Made by a program: the position numbers and the translations under genes. The notes under the pieces are model-generated. The model saw nothing but the letters and a program-made list of their open reading frames with translations, was not told the DNA's origin and did not search any database. A stretch of DNA of 10,578 nucleotides from an uncultured Ruminococcus sp. (GTDB taxonomy: Bacteria > Bacillota > Clostridia > Oscillospirales > CAG-272), in assembly GCA_902783705.1 (NCBI GenBank), contig CACZSA010000026.1:1-10578 (forward strand), given 5' to 3'. The first letter of the stretch is position 1. Every line of letters starts with the position of its first letter. This document shows positions 1 through 6,949 of this stretch, piece by piece.

Positions 1-5
1 GCGAG

Positions 6-80
6 GGTGAAATATGGGACTCGAACCCACGGCCTCCAGGGCCACAACCTGGCGCTCTAACCAACTGAGCTAATTCCACC
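6..80 (-). tRNA. tRNA-His (anticodon GUG)
   Basis: The reverse strand folds into a cloverleaf with anticodon stem CCAGG/CCTGG around loop TTGTGGC, which gives anticodon GTG. The T loop reads TTCGAGT. A seven-base-pair acceptor stem is preceded by an extra G that faces C at the discriminator position. This G-1:C73 pair is the identity hallmark of bacterial tRNA-His. CCA is not encoded, because the bases after C73 read CTC. It is the last gene of the three-tRNA operon; any terminator lies left of the window. Confidence 0.96.
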
Positions 81-195
81 GTAAGTCGCTGCCGTAAAGA
101 CAGCGTATGAAACGCCGCGCGTGGCTCCCGTGAAAGGGTACGCGGCGGAGGAACGAACGGGACCGGTATGGAACCGTCCGTTTCGGCAAAGCCGA

Positions 196-272
196 TGGCG
201 TGCCTTGGGGGACTCGAACCCACGACCTACTGCTTAGAAGGCAGTTGCTCTATCCAGCTGAGCTAAAGGCAC
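196..272 (-). tRNA. tRNA-Arg (anticodon UCU)
   Basis: The cloverleaf on the reverse strand has acceptor arms GTGCCTT and AAGGCAC. The anticodon stem ACTGC/GCAGT encloses loop CTTCTAA, giving anticodon TCT (Arg, AGA/AGG codons). The T loop reads TTCGAGT. The gene encodes its own 3' CCA directly after discriminator G, unlike the two tRNAs beside it. It is the middle gene of the operon: 5 bp follow tRNA-Gly and about 115 bp precede tRNA-His. Confidence 0.97.
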
Positions 273-277
273 ATACA

Positions 278-348
278 AGCGAGTGATGGGAATCGAACCC
301 ACATAACCAGCTTGGAAGGCTGGAATTCTACCACTGAACTACACTCGC
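278..348 (-). tRNA. tRNA-Gly (anticodon UCC)
   Basis: This 71-nt cloverleaf on the reverse strand has acceptor arms GCGAGTG and CACTCGC and a short D arm. The anticodon stem CCAGC/GCTGG encloses loop CTTCCAA, giving anticodon TCC. Discriminator U73 is usual for Gram-positive tRNA-Gly. CCA is not encoded. It is the first gene of the operon, downstream of the promoter at 394-422. Confidence 0.96.
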
Positions 349-393
349 AATGAGGGAGGCGAGGCTGCCCGCGCGCTTTACCGAACGGATACT

Positions 394-422
394 ATCATAC
401 CACAAAACGGCGGATTTGTCAA
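394..422 (-). promoter_or_regulatory. Sigma-A-type promoter of the tRNA operon
   Basis: On the reverse strand a perfect TTGACA (417-422) is separated by exactly 17 bases from TATGAT (394-399). It lies about 45 bp upstream of tRNA-Gly with no gene between, so it most likely drives the Gly-Arg-His cluster. The near-consensus match fits strong stable-RNA transcription. Confidence 0.88.
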
Positions 423-473
423 GCGGGTAAGAGAAATTTTATCCGGGAATTTTCATGCTTCTCTGGGGACATG

Positions 474-505
474 AAAAGGGAACCGCTCCGGAGAACGGTT
501 CCCTT
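474..505 (-). terminator. Rho-independent terminator of uraA
   Basis: Ten-base-pair arms AAGGGAACCG (476-485) and CGGTTCCCTT (496-505) enclose a ten-base loop. On the reverse strand the stem ends in a short U run (TTTTC). It starts 17 bp past the uraA stop codon. The U tract is short, so efficiency is uncertain. It also separates uraA from the tRNA operon promoter. Confidence 0.75.
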
Positions 506-522
506 GCATTTTGCGGGATGGA

Positions 523-1875
523 TTATTTCTTGCTCTTTTCGGCCTTGTTTCCGCCGCCCAGCATGAGGTTGACGAGGATGCCGAGGATCAGAGCGCAGGC
601 GATTTCGGTGAGAGTGACCGCGCCGATCTTGAGGGTCATGCCGCCGATACCGCAGATGAGGATCACGGAAGCGGTGAAGAGGTTCCGGTTGTCGTTCAGG
701 TCAACAGGCTGGAGCATCTTGAGACCGGAGACCGCGATGAAGCCGTAGAGGGTGATGCAGACGCCGCCCATGACGCATCCCGGGATCGTGGCGAGCAGGG
801 TCACGAACGGGCCGAAGAAGGAGGCGAGGATCGCGATGATCGCGGTGGCGAAGATCGTGATGACGGAGGCGTTTCCGGTGATGGCTACGCAGCCGACGGA
901 TTCGCCGTAGGTGGTGTTCGGGCAGCCGCCGAAGAACGCGCCGACCATGGAGCCCACGCCGTCGCCGAGGAGGGTTCTGTGGAGGCCGGGCTCCTTCAGA
1001 AGATCGGAGCCGATAACGGTGGAGAGGTTCTTGTGGTCCGCGATGTGCTCAGCGAACACAACGAACGCGACGGGGACATACGCCACGGCGATGGTCGCGA
1101 TGTATTCGCCGGTGATGGAGCCGAATCCCTTGAAGGCTTCAAGGAATGTGAAGGAGGGGATCCACTGCATGTTGGAGAACAGGGAGAAGTCGATGATCTT
1201 CAGCGCGTCGTTGCCGGAGGCGTTCCCGATCAGCGTGAAGATGAGGGCGACGACATAGCCCGCCGCGATACCGATGATGAAGGGAATGAGCTTCGCCATC
1301 TTCTTGCCGTAGACGGAGCAGAGCGTGACGACGGCGAGGGTGACGAGCGCGCAGATGAAGCAGGCCCAGACATGGGTGTTCATGACATAAGCGCCTGCAC
1401 CGGCATCGTAAGCGCCGGCCAGCGCGTCACCGACGGCGTTCCCTGCGAGGGAAAGACCGATGATGGCGACCGTGGGGCCGATGACGACGGGGGGCATCAG
1501 CTTATCGATCCAGCGGACTCCGGCAGCCTTGACGATCAGAGCGATCACGACATAGACAAGGCCCGCGAACACTGCGCCGATGAGCAGACCGGCATAGCCG
1601 ACCTGAACGGAGGCCGCGCCGCCGAAAGCTGCGAACATGGAGCCGAGGAACGCGAAGGAAGAGCCGAGGAACACAGGGCTTTTGAACTTGGTGAAGCAGA
1701 GGTAGACGAGCGTGCCGACGCCTGCGCCGAACAGGGCTGCCGACTGGCTCATGCCGTTGCCGACGATGGAGGGAACAGCGATGGTCGCGGCGAGAATGGC
1801 GAGCAGCTGCTGCAGCGCGAATACGATCAACTGGCCGAATTTCGGCTTGTCCTGGGGCTGATAGATGAGTTTCAT
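523..1875 (-). CDS. uraA: Uracil permease (NCS2 family)
   Basis: This 450-residue multispanning membrane protein belongs to the nucleobase:cation symporter-2 family, which imports uracil for pyrimidine salvage by proton symport. Hydrophobic segments cover the chain, in line with the 14-helix UraA fold. Two family motifs are present: FAEHIADHKN (274-283) and GCPNTTYGES (317-326). Glu276 and Glu325 correspond to the uracil-binding glutamates 241 and 290 of E. coli UraA. The NTTYGES form points to uracil rather than xanthine. The ATG start is preceded by GGAGG (1880-1884). It is monocistronic here, with its own promoter, a PyrR-like leader and a terminator. In Firmicutes the PyrR-controlled ortholog is often called pyrP. 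Confidence 0.95.
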   Translation of the reverse strand: MKLIYQPQDKPKFGQLIVFALQQLLAILAATIAVPSIVGNGMSQSAALFGAGVGTLVYLCFTKFKSPVFLGSSFAFLGSMFAAFGGAASVQVGYAGLLIGAVFAGLVYVVIALIVKAAGVRWIDKLMPPVVIGPTVAIIGLSLAGNAVGDALAGAYDAGAGAYVMNTHVWACFICALVTLAVVTLCSVYGKKMAKLIPFIIGIAAGYVVALIFTLIGNASGNDALKIIDFSLFSNMQWIPSFTFLEAFKGFGSITGEYIATIAVAYVPVAFVVFAEHIADHKNLSTVIGSDLLKEPGLHRTLLGDGVGSMVGAFFGGCPNTTYGESVGCVAITGNASVITIFATAIIAILASFFGPFVTLLATIPGCVMGGVCITLYGFIAVSGLKMLQPVDLNDNRNLFTASVILICGIGGMTLKIGAVTLTEIACALILGILVNLMLGGGNKAEKSKK

Positions 1876-1966
1876 AAATCCTCCGAAGATTTTGATTCGG
1901 AATCAGAGCCCGGGCATGAAAAAAGCCCAGCGCAGGGTCCGGACACGGCATGAGAAAGCACCCCGA

Positions 1967-1996
1967 CCTTGCCGGTATCGCGGTACCGGATTAAAG
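1967..1996 (-). promoter_or_regulatory. PyrR-binding-loop-like RNA in the uraA leader
   Basis: In the uraA transcript a stem CCGGTA/TACCGG (1972-1977 with 1984-1989) closes the hexaloop CCGCGA, which fits the CNGNGA loop bound by PyrR. It is flanked by CTTTAA on the 5' side and CAAGG on the 3' side, matching the lower stem of known PyrR binding loops. It lies about 20-50 nt downstream of the promoter -10. A T6 tract after GGGC (1919-1928) could end an attenuated transcript, but the hairpin before it is weak by eye. The likely role is repression of uracil uptake when UMP is high. The site is recognised by motif, not by a covariance search. Confidence 0.72.
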
Positions 1997-2016
1997 CTCG
2001 TTCTTCCATCCCTCAA

Positions 2017-2045
2017 AGTATAGCATAAACGGCGTTTCCTGTCAA
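2017..2045 (-). promoter_or_regulatory. Sigma-A-type promoter of uraA
   Basis: On the reverse strand TTGACA (2040-2045) lies 17 bases from TATACT (2017-2022). The predicted start leaves a leader of about 135 nt before the uraA ATG, long enough for the PyrR-like structure it contains. Confidence 0.87.
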
Positions 2046-2118
2046 GGAGGATCGAATAAAATCCTAAACAAAAAAGAAAGCGCGGATTTTGCATGAAGTT
2101 GTGGAAATGAACCGCGGC

Positions 2119-2151
2119 AAAAAAAGGACCGCAGTTTTGAAGCTGCGGTCC
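2119..2151 (-). terminator. Rho-independent terminator of the SLH-protein gene
   Basis: Perfect nine-base-pair arms GGACCGCAG and CTGCGGTCC (2126-2134 with 2143-2151) enclose an eight-base loop. On the reverse strand the stem is followed by seven U residues. It begins 17 bp after the stop codon of the SLH-protein gene. This is the strongest terminator in the window. Confidence 0.93.
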
Positions 2152-2168
2152 GGGGATTGTGCCAGGGA

Positions 2169-5100
2169 TCAGTTGTTCAGCGTGACGACGCGGTAGGACT
2201 CATAGACGGTCGAGCCGGAGGTCAGCTGGATGTAATAGGTCGCGCCGCCGTAGAGCAGGACGACGAGGTCGCTGTCGGGCAGCTTGATCGTGCCGACGGT
2301 GTCCGCCGTGCAGGAGACGGAATCGACCTTCTGCATCTCCTTGTCGCGGACGATGTAGAGCGTCACGGTGCCGCTTGCCTTCGGGGTGAAGGTGACGGTC
2401 GTGAGGTCGCGTCCGAGGGAGACGTCGGAGAGGCCCGTGCCCGTGGTGTTCGCGCCGTCGTTCAGGCCGTTCGTGTACGCCGCGCCCTTCGTCATGTCGA
2501 TCACGACGGGGGTCATGTACTTGGTCTTGTACTCGAGGCAGATGACGACGTAGTCGTAGCCGCGGGTATCGATGGTCTTGTATTCGCCTTCCTTGATGCT
2601 GTACGAATCATAGCGGCTGGCGTTGTTGTACTTCCGCTCGAAGGTGGAGTCTCCCGGGAGGTCGCTCTCGCTGTCGGTAAGGTAGTAGTACAGGTAGCCG
2701 TCATATTCGGACCGAACGGTCACGGTGTTGTCGGAGGTGTCGGGATACGTCTTGAGGCCGGAGCCCGCGGAGTCCCGCATCGAGCCTTCGATGTCCAGGA
2801 CGTAGGGATAGCTGAAATCGCGGTCTCTTGCGTCGGCGGGGAGGAAGGCGAGGACGATGTAGCTGTTGCGCTGGTAAGCCTTGGTGTCGAGCGTGAACGA
2901 GGTGAGCTTGCCGCCCTTCACGCCGTCCTCGGTGAAGCGGTAGGAGGACACGGTGTCACGGTATTCGTCGTAGAAGTCCTCAGCGGAGATCGGATCGCTG
3001 TCGGTGGTGTAGAAGTACCACACCTCGCCGTCCTTCGCAGTCTGGAAGTAGACCTGATCGCCGGAGACGTACGGCGTCACGGTGAAGCCGCTGTCGGTGG
3101 AGTGATCGAGTTCAACCAGCACGGGCGCGTATTCCTTGTCGTTCGAGTCGGTGAACATGATCGCCATGTAGGGTCTCGTGTTCGCGTACTGCGCGCGGTA
3201 GGTGATGTACTCGTAGGAAATGCCGTTGACGCGGACGTAGCCGTAGTAGCGGCTGTCCACATCCTCGTACTGGCGCTTGAATTCCTCGATGGAAGGCGCG
3301 GAGGACGAGGTGGTGTAATAGTAGCGCACGATGCCGCTGTCGGTGGTGCGGAAGCGGATCTCCTCGGAGGAGCGGACGGCGGGATCGACTTCGAAGCCGG
3401 TCGAGACGTTGACCTCGAGGATCACGGGCTGCAGGTATTCGCCCTGCGCGTTGCGGATGGAGATGACCATGTACGGATAGGACGCGGCGCGGGCGGTTTC
3501 ATACTTGAACTCGTCGCTGTATCCGGCGCGGACGGTCATGTTGCTCTTGTAGGTCGCCGCGTTGTACTCGGCACGGAACTTCTCGCCGTTCGGAAGGACC
3601 TTTTCATCGGTCAGGTAGTAGTACAGATCGCCGGAGACGTTCGCCTTGAAGGAGATCACGCCCGCGGTCTTGACGGAGGGCTTGACCGAGAAGCCGGTAT
3701 CGCCGACCGGGATGACGACCGGGTAGCAGTACGCGCCGGCGTTCGTGCGGACCATGAGGGCGATGTAGTGGTAATTCTCGAGATACTTGGCGTTGAGCTC
3801 GATGCGCGCGGTGGAGATATTGTCCATCGTGACCGAACCCTTGAACGCGGCCTCCTTCGTCTCATAGACGGAGAGGAACGCGGCGGAGGTGAGGACGTTG
3901 CCGTCGTCGGTGTAGAACCAGTAGGTGGTGCCGGTGGCGTTGCCCTTGAAGGACACCGTCGTGGTATCGGAGAGATAGGGAGCCGTCGAGAAGCCGTTCG
4001 TAGTGTTGATGGTGACCGGGATCACGACGGGGGTGAACTTCCGCGCATCCTTCTGAAGCTGGAGCGCGAGGTACTTGTAGTTCGAGACGGAGGAGGCGGC
4101 GCCGGCGACCTGCGTGGTCCAGCGGCCCTCATCCGCGGTGAAGTTCACGGTATAGTTGCTGAGGGTGTAATAGGAGTCGAACTCGCTTGCGGACGGAGCC
4201 GCGTCGTTGTTCGTGAAGTACGCGTACACACGGCCCGTGACGTTCGTCTTGACGTTGACGTAGTAGTTCGTGTTGTCCGCGGTCATGAACGGGGTGACGG
4301 CGAAGGAGGCGACGTCGCTGGACTTGCCGGAGTAGGGCGCGTTCGCGAGGGTCGCGGTGAGGCCGTCGGCGATGTCAAAGTTCGAGGGGAAGATCGTGGA
4401 GGTCACGCCGGACGCGCGCACGACGAGGTTCTCAATCGCGCCGTTGCCGTTGATCTCAAGCCCCTGCGCGTTGACCGTGAGACGGTCGACCGAGGTGCCG
4501 GAGTACACGTAGAGGTGCGAGGACTTGTCCACGGTGATGCTGTTCACATGCGTGTTGTTCGCAAGGGAGAGGGTGCCGCCGCCGGAGACGACGATCTCGA
4601 GCGCTTCGCAGTTTTCAAGGGTGACGTCCGCGCCGCCCCGGATGTACAGGGTGCCGTTGATCGTGCTGTTCTTGAAATCGACGAGGCCGGAGGACGCGCC
4701 TTCGCTGACGATGTTGCGCCCGCTGAGCGATTTGAGTCCGTCGAGGATGATGTCGCCCTTGGTGAAGACGCTGTTCTCGGCGGGAGCGCCCGCGTCGCGC
4801 TTCGTCGCGCTGTAATTGAAGATGGAACCCGCCGCGCGGTAGAGGATCGTGAGCGCCTCGGCGCGGGTCAGGGTGTTCTTCGGACGGAATTCATAGCCGC
4901 CCGCGACTTCGTAGCCGTTGATGAGGGAGGCGTAGATCGCCATGAGGACGTAATCCTTGTACGCGTCGGAGATCGATGCGTAGTCAAGGAACGTGGAGGC
5001 GGGCGCCTTTTCATCCGCGGGGAGGGCGAGATACCGGACGAGGAGGGAAATCGCCTCTTCGCGGGAGATCTTGCCGTTCGGGTTGGCGGACGCGCCGTAG

Positions 5101-5456
5101 TTCAGGATGTAGCCCTGCGCCGCGGCCTTCTGGAAGTAGGGGTAGTACCAGTCGTTCGCGCCGACGTCGGTGTAGGTCACCGCGCGGAGCGCCGTCAGGC
5201 CGAAGGTCTCGTCGAGCATCTTGATGAACTCGGCGCGGGTGACGGCCCCGTCAGGGTTGAAGGTGTAGGTCCCGTTCGGCTGCGCGTAGCCGTTCAGCAC
5301 GCTTTTCGAAACGAGATAGGGGATCTGACCGTTGGTCCATGCCCAGTGGCCCGCCACGTCGGTGAAGGTGACGTTCGCCGCGGAAGCGGTGATCGCCGTA
5401 CCGAGGAGCATGGCAAGCGCCAGGAACAGGGACAGGGTTCGCTTGATGAGTTTCAT
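2169..5456 (-). CDS. Secreted SLH-domain surface protein with tandem extracellular repeats
   Basis: The product has 1095 residues and probably sits on the cell wall. A signal peptide (1-26, cleavage at ASA|AN) precedes three SLH domains at roughly 28-80, 94-140 and 156-208. Their signature motifs are TRAE (73-76), SREE (131-134) and TRAE (197-200). SLH domains usually bind pyruvylated secondary cell-wall polymer. Residues 235-350 are rich in short G/N/V/T beta turns, like a parallel beta-helix. Six diverged units of about 100 residues follow (384-487, 488-587, 588-686, 687-789, 790-898, 899-995). Each shows G-x-YYY-x-T near the start, P-S/N-x-x-x-F-x-x-x-Y in the middle and a closing PVVI-like strand. 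A shorter related tail (about 1018-1095) ends the protein. No catalytic motif was recognised. The start at 5456 is preferred over an in-frame ATG four codons upstream because GGAGG (5462-5466) lies 5 nt before it. A structural, adhesive or ligand-binding role is inferred only from architecture. Confidence 0.9.
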   Translation of the reverse strand: MKLIKRTLSLFLALAMLLGTAITASAANVTFTDVAGHWAWTNGQIPYLVSKSVLNGYAQPNGTYTFNPDGAVTRAEFIKMLDETFGLTALRAVTYTDVGANDWYYPYFQKAAAQGYILNYGASANPNGKISREEAISLLVRYLALPADEKAPASTFLDYASISDAYKDYVLMAIYASLINGYEVAGGYEFRPKNTLTRAEALTILYRAAGSIFNYSATKRDAGAPAENSVFTKGDIILDGLKSLSGRNIVSEGASSGLVDFKNSTINGTLYIRGGADVTLENCEALEIVVSGGGTLSLANNTHVNSITVDKSSHLYVYSGTSVDRLTVNAQGLEINGNGAIENLVVRASGVTSTIFPSNFDIADGLTATLANAPYSGKSSDVASFAVTPFMTADNTNYYVNVKTNVTGRVYAYFTNNDAAPSASEFDSYYTLSNYTVNFTADEGRWTTQVAGAASSVSNYKYLALQLQKDARKFTPVVIPVTINTTNGFSTAPYLSDTTTVSFKGNATGTTYWFYTDDGNVLTSAAFLSVYETKEAAFKGSVTMDNISTARIELNAKYLENYHYIALMVRTNAGAYCYPVVIPVGDTGFSVKPSVKTAGVISFKANVSGDLYYYLTDEKVLPNGEKFRAEYNAATYKSNMTVRAGYSDEFKYETARAASYPYMVISIRNAQGEYLQPVILEVNVSTGFEVDPAVRSSEEIRFRTTDSGIVRYYYTTSSSAPSIEEFKRQYEDVDSRYYGYVRVNGISYEYITYRAQYANTRPYMAIMFTDSNDKEYAPVLVELDHSTDSGFTVTPYVSGDQVYFQTAKDGEVWYFYTTDSDPISAEDFYDEYRDTVSSYRFTEDGVKGGKLTSFTLDTKAYQRNSYIVLAFLPADARDRDFSYPYVLDIEGSMRDSAGSGLKTYPDTSDNTVTVRSEYDGYLYYYLTDSESDLPGDSTFERKYNNASRYDSYSIKEGEYKTIDTRGYDYVVICLEYKTKYMTPVVIDMTKGAAYTNGLNDGANTTGTGLSDVSLGRDLTTVTFTPKASGTVTLYIVRDKEMQKVDSVSCTADTVGTIKLPDSDLVVLLYGGATYYIQLTSGSTVYESYRVVTLNN

Positions 5457-5509
5457 GATAACCTCCATCTGGAAAGATTGCGAGAGATTGCTTATGGAAA
5501 TTCAGGTCT

Positions 5510-5538
5510 ATTATAGCACAACGGCGGAGAAATCACAA
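5510..5538 (-). promoter_or_regulatory. Promoter of the SLH-protein gene (extended -10)
   Basis: On the reverse strand TTGTGA (5533-5538) is 17 bases from a perfect TATAAT (5510-5515). The -10 is preceded by TGTGC, giving an extended -10 (TGn). The resulting leader before the start at 5456 is about 45-50 nt. Confidence 0.85.
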
Positions 5539-5603
5539 GAGGAAAAATGTGCCGTTTTTCTGAAAATCGCGCGAAATCGGGCTCTTTCTCCCTATTAGAC
5601 GCC

Positions 5604-5685
5604 GCGGCGGGGGAAAAAGTTCCCGATTCTGCGAAAAAATCCCCGCCGCCGAGCAGAGAATCTCCGCTGAACGGGAGAGAATGCT
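5604..5685. repeat. Two hairpins in the divergent SLH-marR intergenic region
   Basis: The 330-bp region 5457-5786 holds the two divergent promoters and, between them, two inverted repeats. The first pairs GCGGCGGGG (5604-5612) with CCCCGCCGC (5641-5649) and contains a smaller GGGAA/TTCCC hairpin. The second pairs AGCA...TCTCC (5652-5665) with GGAGA...TGCT (5674-5685). Neither is followed by a convincing U tract on either strand, so they are not ordinary terminators. No ORF or RNA family was recognised. Confidence 0.55.
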
Positions 5686-5719
5686 ATAAAAATTTAACAT
5701 TTAATGCTTCGCATGATCC

Positions 5720-5748
5720 TTGACAGTGAAATGTAAATATGATATGAT
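5720..5748 (+). promoter_or_regulatory. Sigma-A-type promoter of the marR-thrH operon
   Basis: TTGACA (5720-5725) is 17 bases upstream of TATGAT (5743-5748). The arms AATGT (5730-5734) and ACATT (5755-5759) bracket the -10 in inverted orientation, a possible autoregulatory operator for the MarR protein encoded next. Confidence 0.87.
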
Positions 5749-5786
5749 ATTCTCACATTAAAACCTTTTTCCGGGGGGAGAAACTC

Positions 5787-6245
5787 GTGAACAAGAAGCA
5801 GATCGATATTCTGAACGACTATTTCCTGCACTCGGCCCTGCACCTTCTGACGCTGGAAGAGCAGTGTCTGCGCAAGGCGTGCTCGAAGGATCTCTCGATC
5901 CGCGAGCTGCATGTGCTGGAAGCGGTCTCCTCCCTGCGCAGCGCGAACCGGAACACCATGGCGGAGATCGCGCGGTATCTGCATCTCTCCCCGGCGTCCC
6001 TGACCACCGCGGTCAATGTGCTCGTGAAAAAGGAATACGTCACCCGCTCCTATTCCCCGGTGGACCGCCGGGTCATCTACGTGGAGCTGTCCGAGAGCGG
6101 TGAGGCGGCAAACCGGAAGTACCTCGACTTCGTGCGGGACATGATCCGCACCGTCGGCCGGGATCTCGACGAGGAGAACACGGACGCCATGATCGCGTCG
6201 ATCCTGAGCCTGACCGAATATCTCGAAAAGAACGCGGAAGCGTAA
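5787..6245 (+). CDS. MarR-family transcriptional regulator (FabT-like)
   Basis: This 152-residue winged-helix protein has the usual MarR length. The recognition HTH lies at about 57-85 (TMAEIARYLHLSPASLTTAV) and the wing carries the conserved DRR (93-95). The N terminus (NDYFLHSALHLLTLEEQCL) and the DLSIRELHVLEAV segment resemble FabT, the Firmicute repressor of fatty-acid synthesis. No fab gene lies in the window, so the target is open. The start is GTG, 6 nt after GGGGGGAG (5773-5780). It is the first gene of an operon with thrH, whose start lies 13 bp after this stop codon, so thrH may be among its targets. The closer FabT assignment is from memory of the family. Confidence 0.9.
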   Translation: MNKKQIDILNDYFLHSALHLLTLEEQCLRKACSKDLSIRELHVLEAVSSLRSANRNTMAEIARYLHLSPASLTTAVNVLVKKEYVTRSYSPVDRRVIYVELSESGEAANRKYLDFVRDMIRTVGRDLDEENTDAMIASILSLTEYLEKNAEA

Positions 6246-6258
6246 GGAGCATGGAGAA

Positions 6259-6864
6259 ATGAAGATTATCTGTCTGGACCTCGAAGGGGTCCTCGTGCCG
6301 GAGATGTGGATCGCCTTTGCCGACGCCGCCGGAATCCCCGCGCTGCGCCGCACGACCCGCGACGAACCCGATTACGACAAGCTGATGAAGGGCCGCATCG
6401 CGATCCTGAAGGAACACGGCCTCGGACTCGCCGAGATCCAGCGGGTCATCGCGACGGTCGATCCGATGGAAGGCGCACGGGCATTTCTCGACGCGCTGAG
6501 AGAGGAGACCCAGGTGCTGATCCTCTCCGATACGTTCACCCAGTTCGCGAAGCCGCTGATGAAAAAGCTCGGCTGGCCGACGCTCTTCTGCAACGAGCTC
6601 GTCGTCGCGCCGGACGGGGAGATCACGGACTACCGCCTCCGCTGCGAGCAGACGAAGCTCTCGACGGTGAAGGCGCTCCAGTCGGTCGGCTTTGAGACGA
6701 TCGCGGCGGGCGACAGCTTCAACGACCTCGGCATGATCCGGGCGGGGAAGAGCGGATTCCTCTTCCGCACGACCGACGCCATCCGCCGCGCCAACCCGGA
6801 TGTCCCGGCATTCGACACCTACGACGAGCTGCTGGCAGGCTTCCGCGCCGCGCTGCGCGACTGA
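6259..6864 (+). CDS. thrH: ThrH: phosphoserine phosphatase / homoserine phosphotransferase (HAD family)
   Basis: The 201-residue cytoplasmic protein matches Pseudomonas ThrH closely, starting with DLEGVLVPE and continuing through a TTRDEPDYD segment. HAD motif I has nucleophile Asp7 with Glu9 in place of the usual second Asp, as in ThrH. Motif II is S90-D91-T92, the motif III lysine is probably Lys133, and motif IV is GDSFND (151-156). ThrH dephosphorylates phosphoserine and can pass the phosphate to homoserine, linking serine and threonine synthesis. The ATG is preceded by AAGGAG (6244-6249), which overlaps the stop codon of the MarR gene, so the two are cotranscribed and perhaps translationally coupled. 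A bidirectional terminator follows. Confidence 0.93.
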   Translation: MKIICLDLEGVLVPEMWIAFADAAGIPALRRTTRDEPDYDKLMKGRIAILKEHGLGLAEIQRVIATVDPMEGARAFLDALREETQVLILSDTFTQFAKPLMKKLGWPTLFCNELVVAPDGEITDYRLRCEQTKLSTVKALQSVGFETIAAGDSFNDLGMIRAGKSGFLFRTTDAIRRANPDVPAFDTYDELLAGFRAALRD

Positions 6865-6890
6865 GCCGGATCATTCCTATAAATATGTAA

Positions 6891-6927
6891 GAAAAAGACA
6901 GGACCGACGTTCAATCGGTCCTGTTTT
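6891..6927. terminator. Bidirectional terminator between thrH and the Tp47-like gene
   Basis: Ten-base-pair arms ACAGGACCGA (6898-6907) and TCGGTCCTGT (6915-6924) enclose a seven-base loop. On the plus strand the stem runs into a T run (TTTTG) that ends the marR-thrH operon. On the minus strand it is followed by CTTTTTC, which would end the convergent gene at 6950-8785. Confidence 0.88.
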
Positions 6928-6949
6928 GCTGTATGGAGGATGCCGGGAT

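Noticed and set aside
511..1953. A 480-codon plus-strand frame opposite uraA
   Set aside because: Same low-complexity acidic/basic composition; the reverse strand encodes an unmistakable NCS2 permease.
1876..2016. A purine riboswitch before the nucleobase permease
   Set aside because: The conserved purine-riboswitch loops are absent; the CNGNGA hexaloop and its flanks fit a PyrR site better.
5457..5468. An alternative start four codons upstream for the SLH protein
   Set aside because: That ATG overlaps the GGAGG sequence that serves the ATG at 5456.
2157..5516. A 1119-codon plus-strand reading frame opposite the SLH-protein gene
   Set aside because: Its product is a monotonous D/E/R/G/V mix with no domain or signal peptide, while the opposite strand has a signal peptide, SLH motifs, a ribosome binding site, a promoter and a terminator. 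It is a by-product of GC-rich codon use.
5694..6353. A 219-codon minus-strand frame opposite the MarR gene
   Set aside because: Both plus-strand genes beneath it are well supported; this frame has no ribosome binding site or family match.
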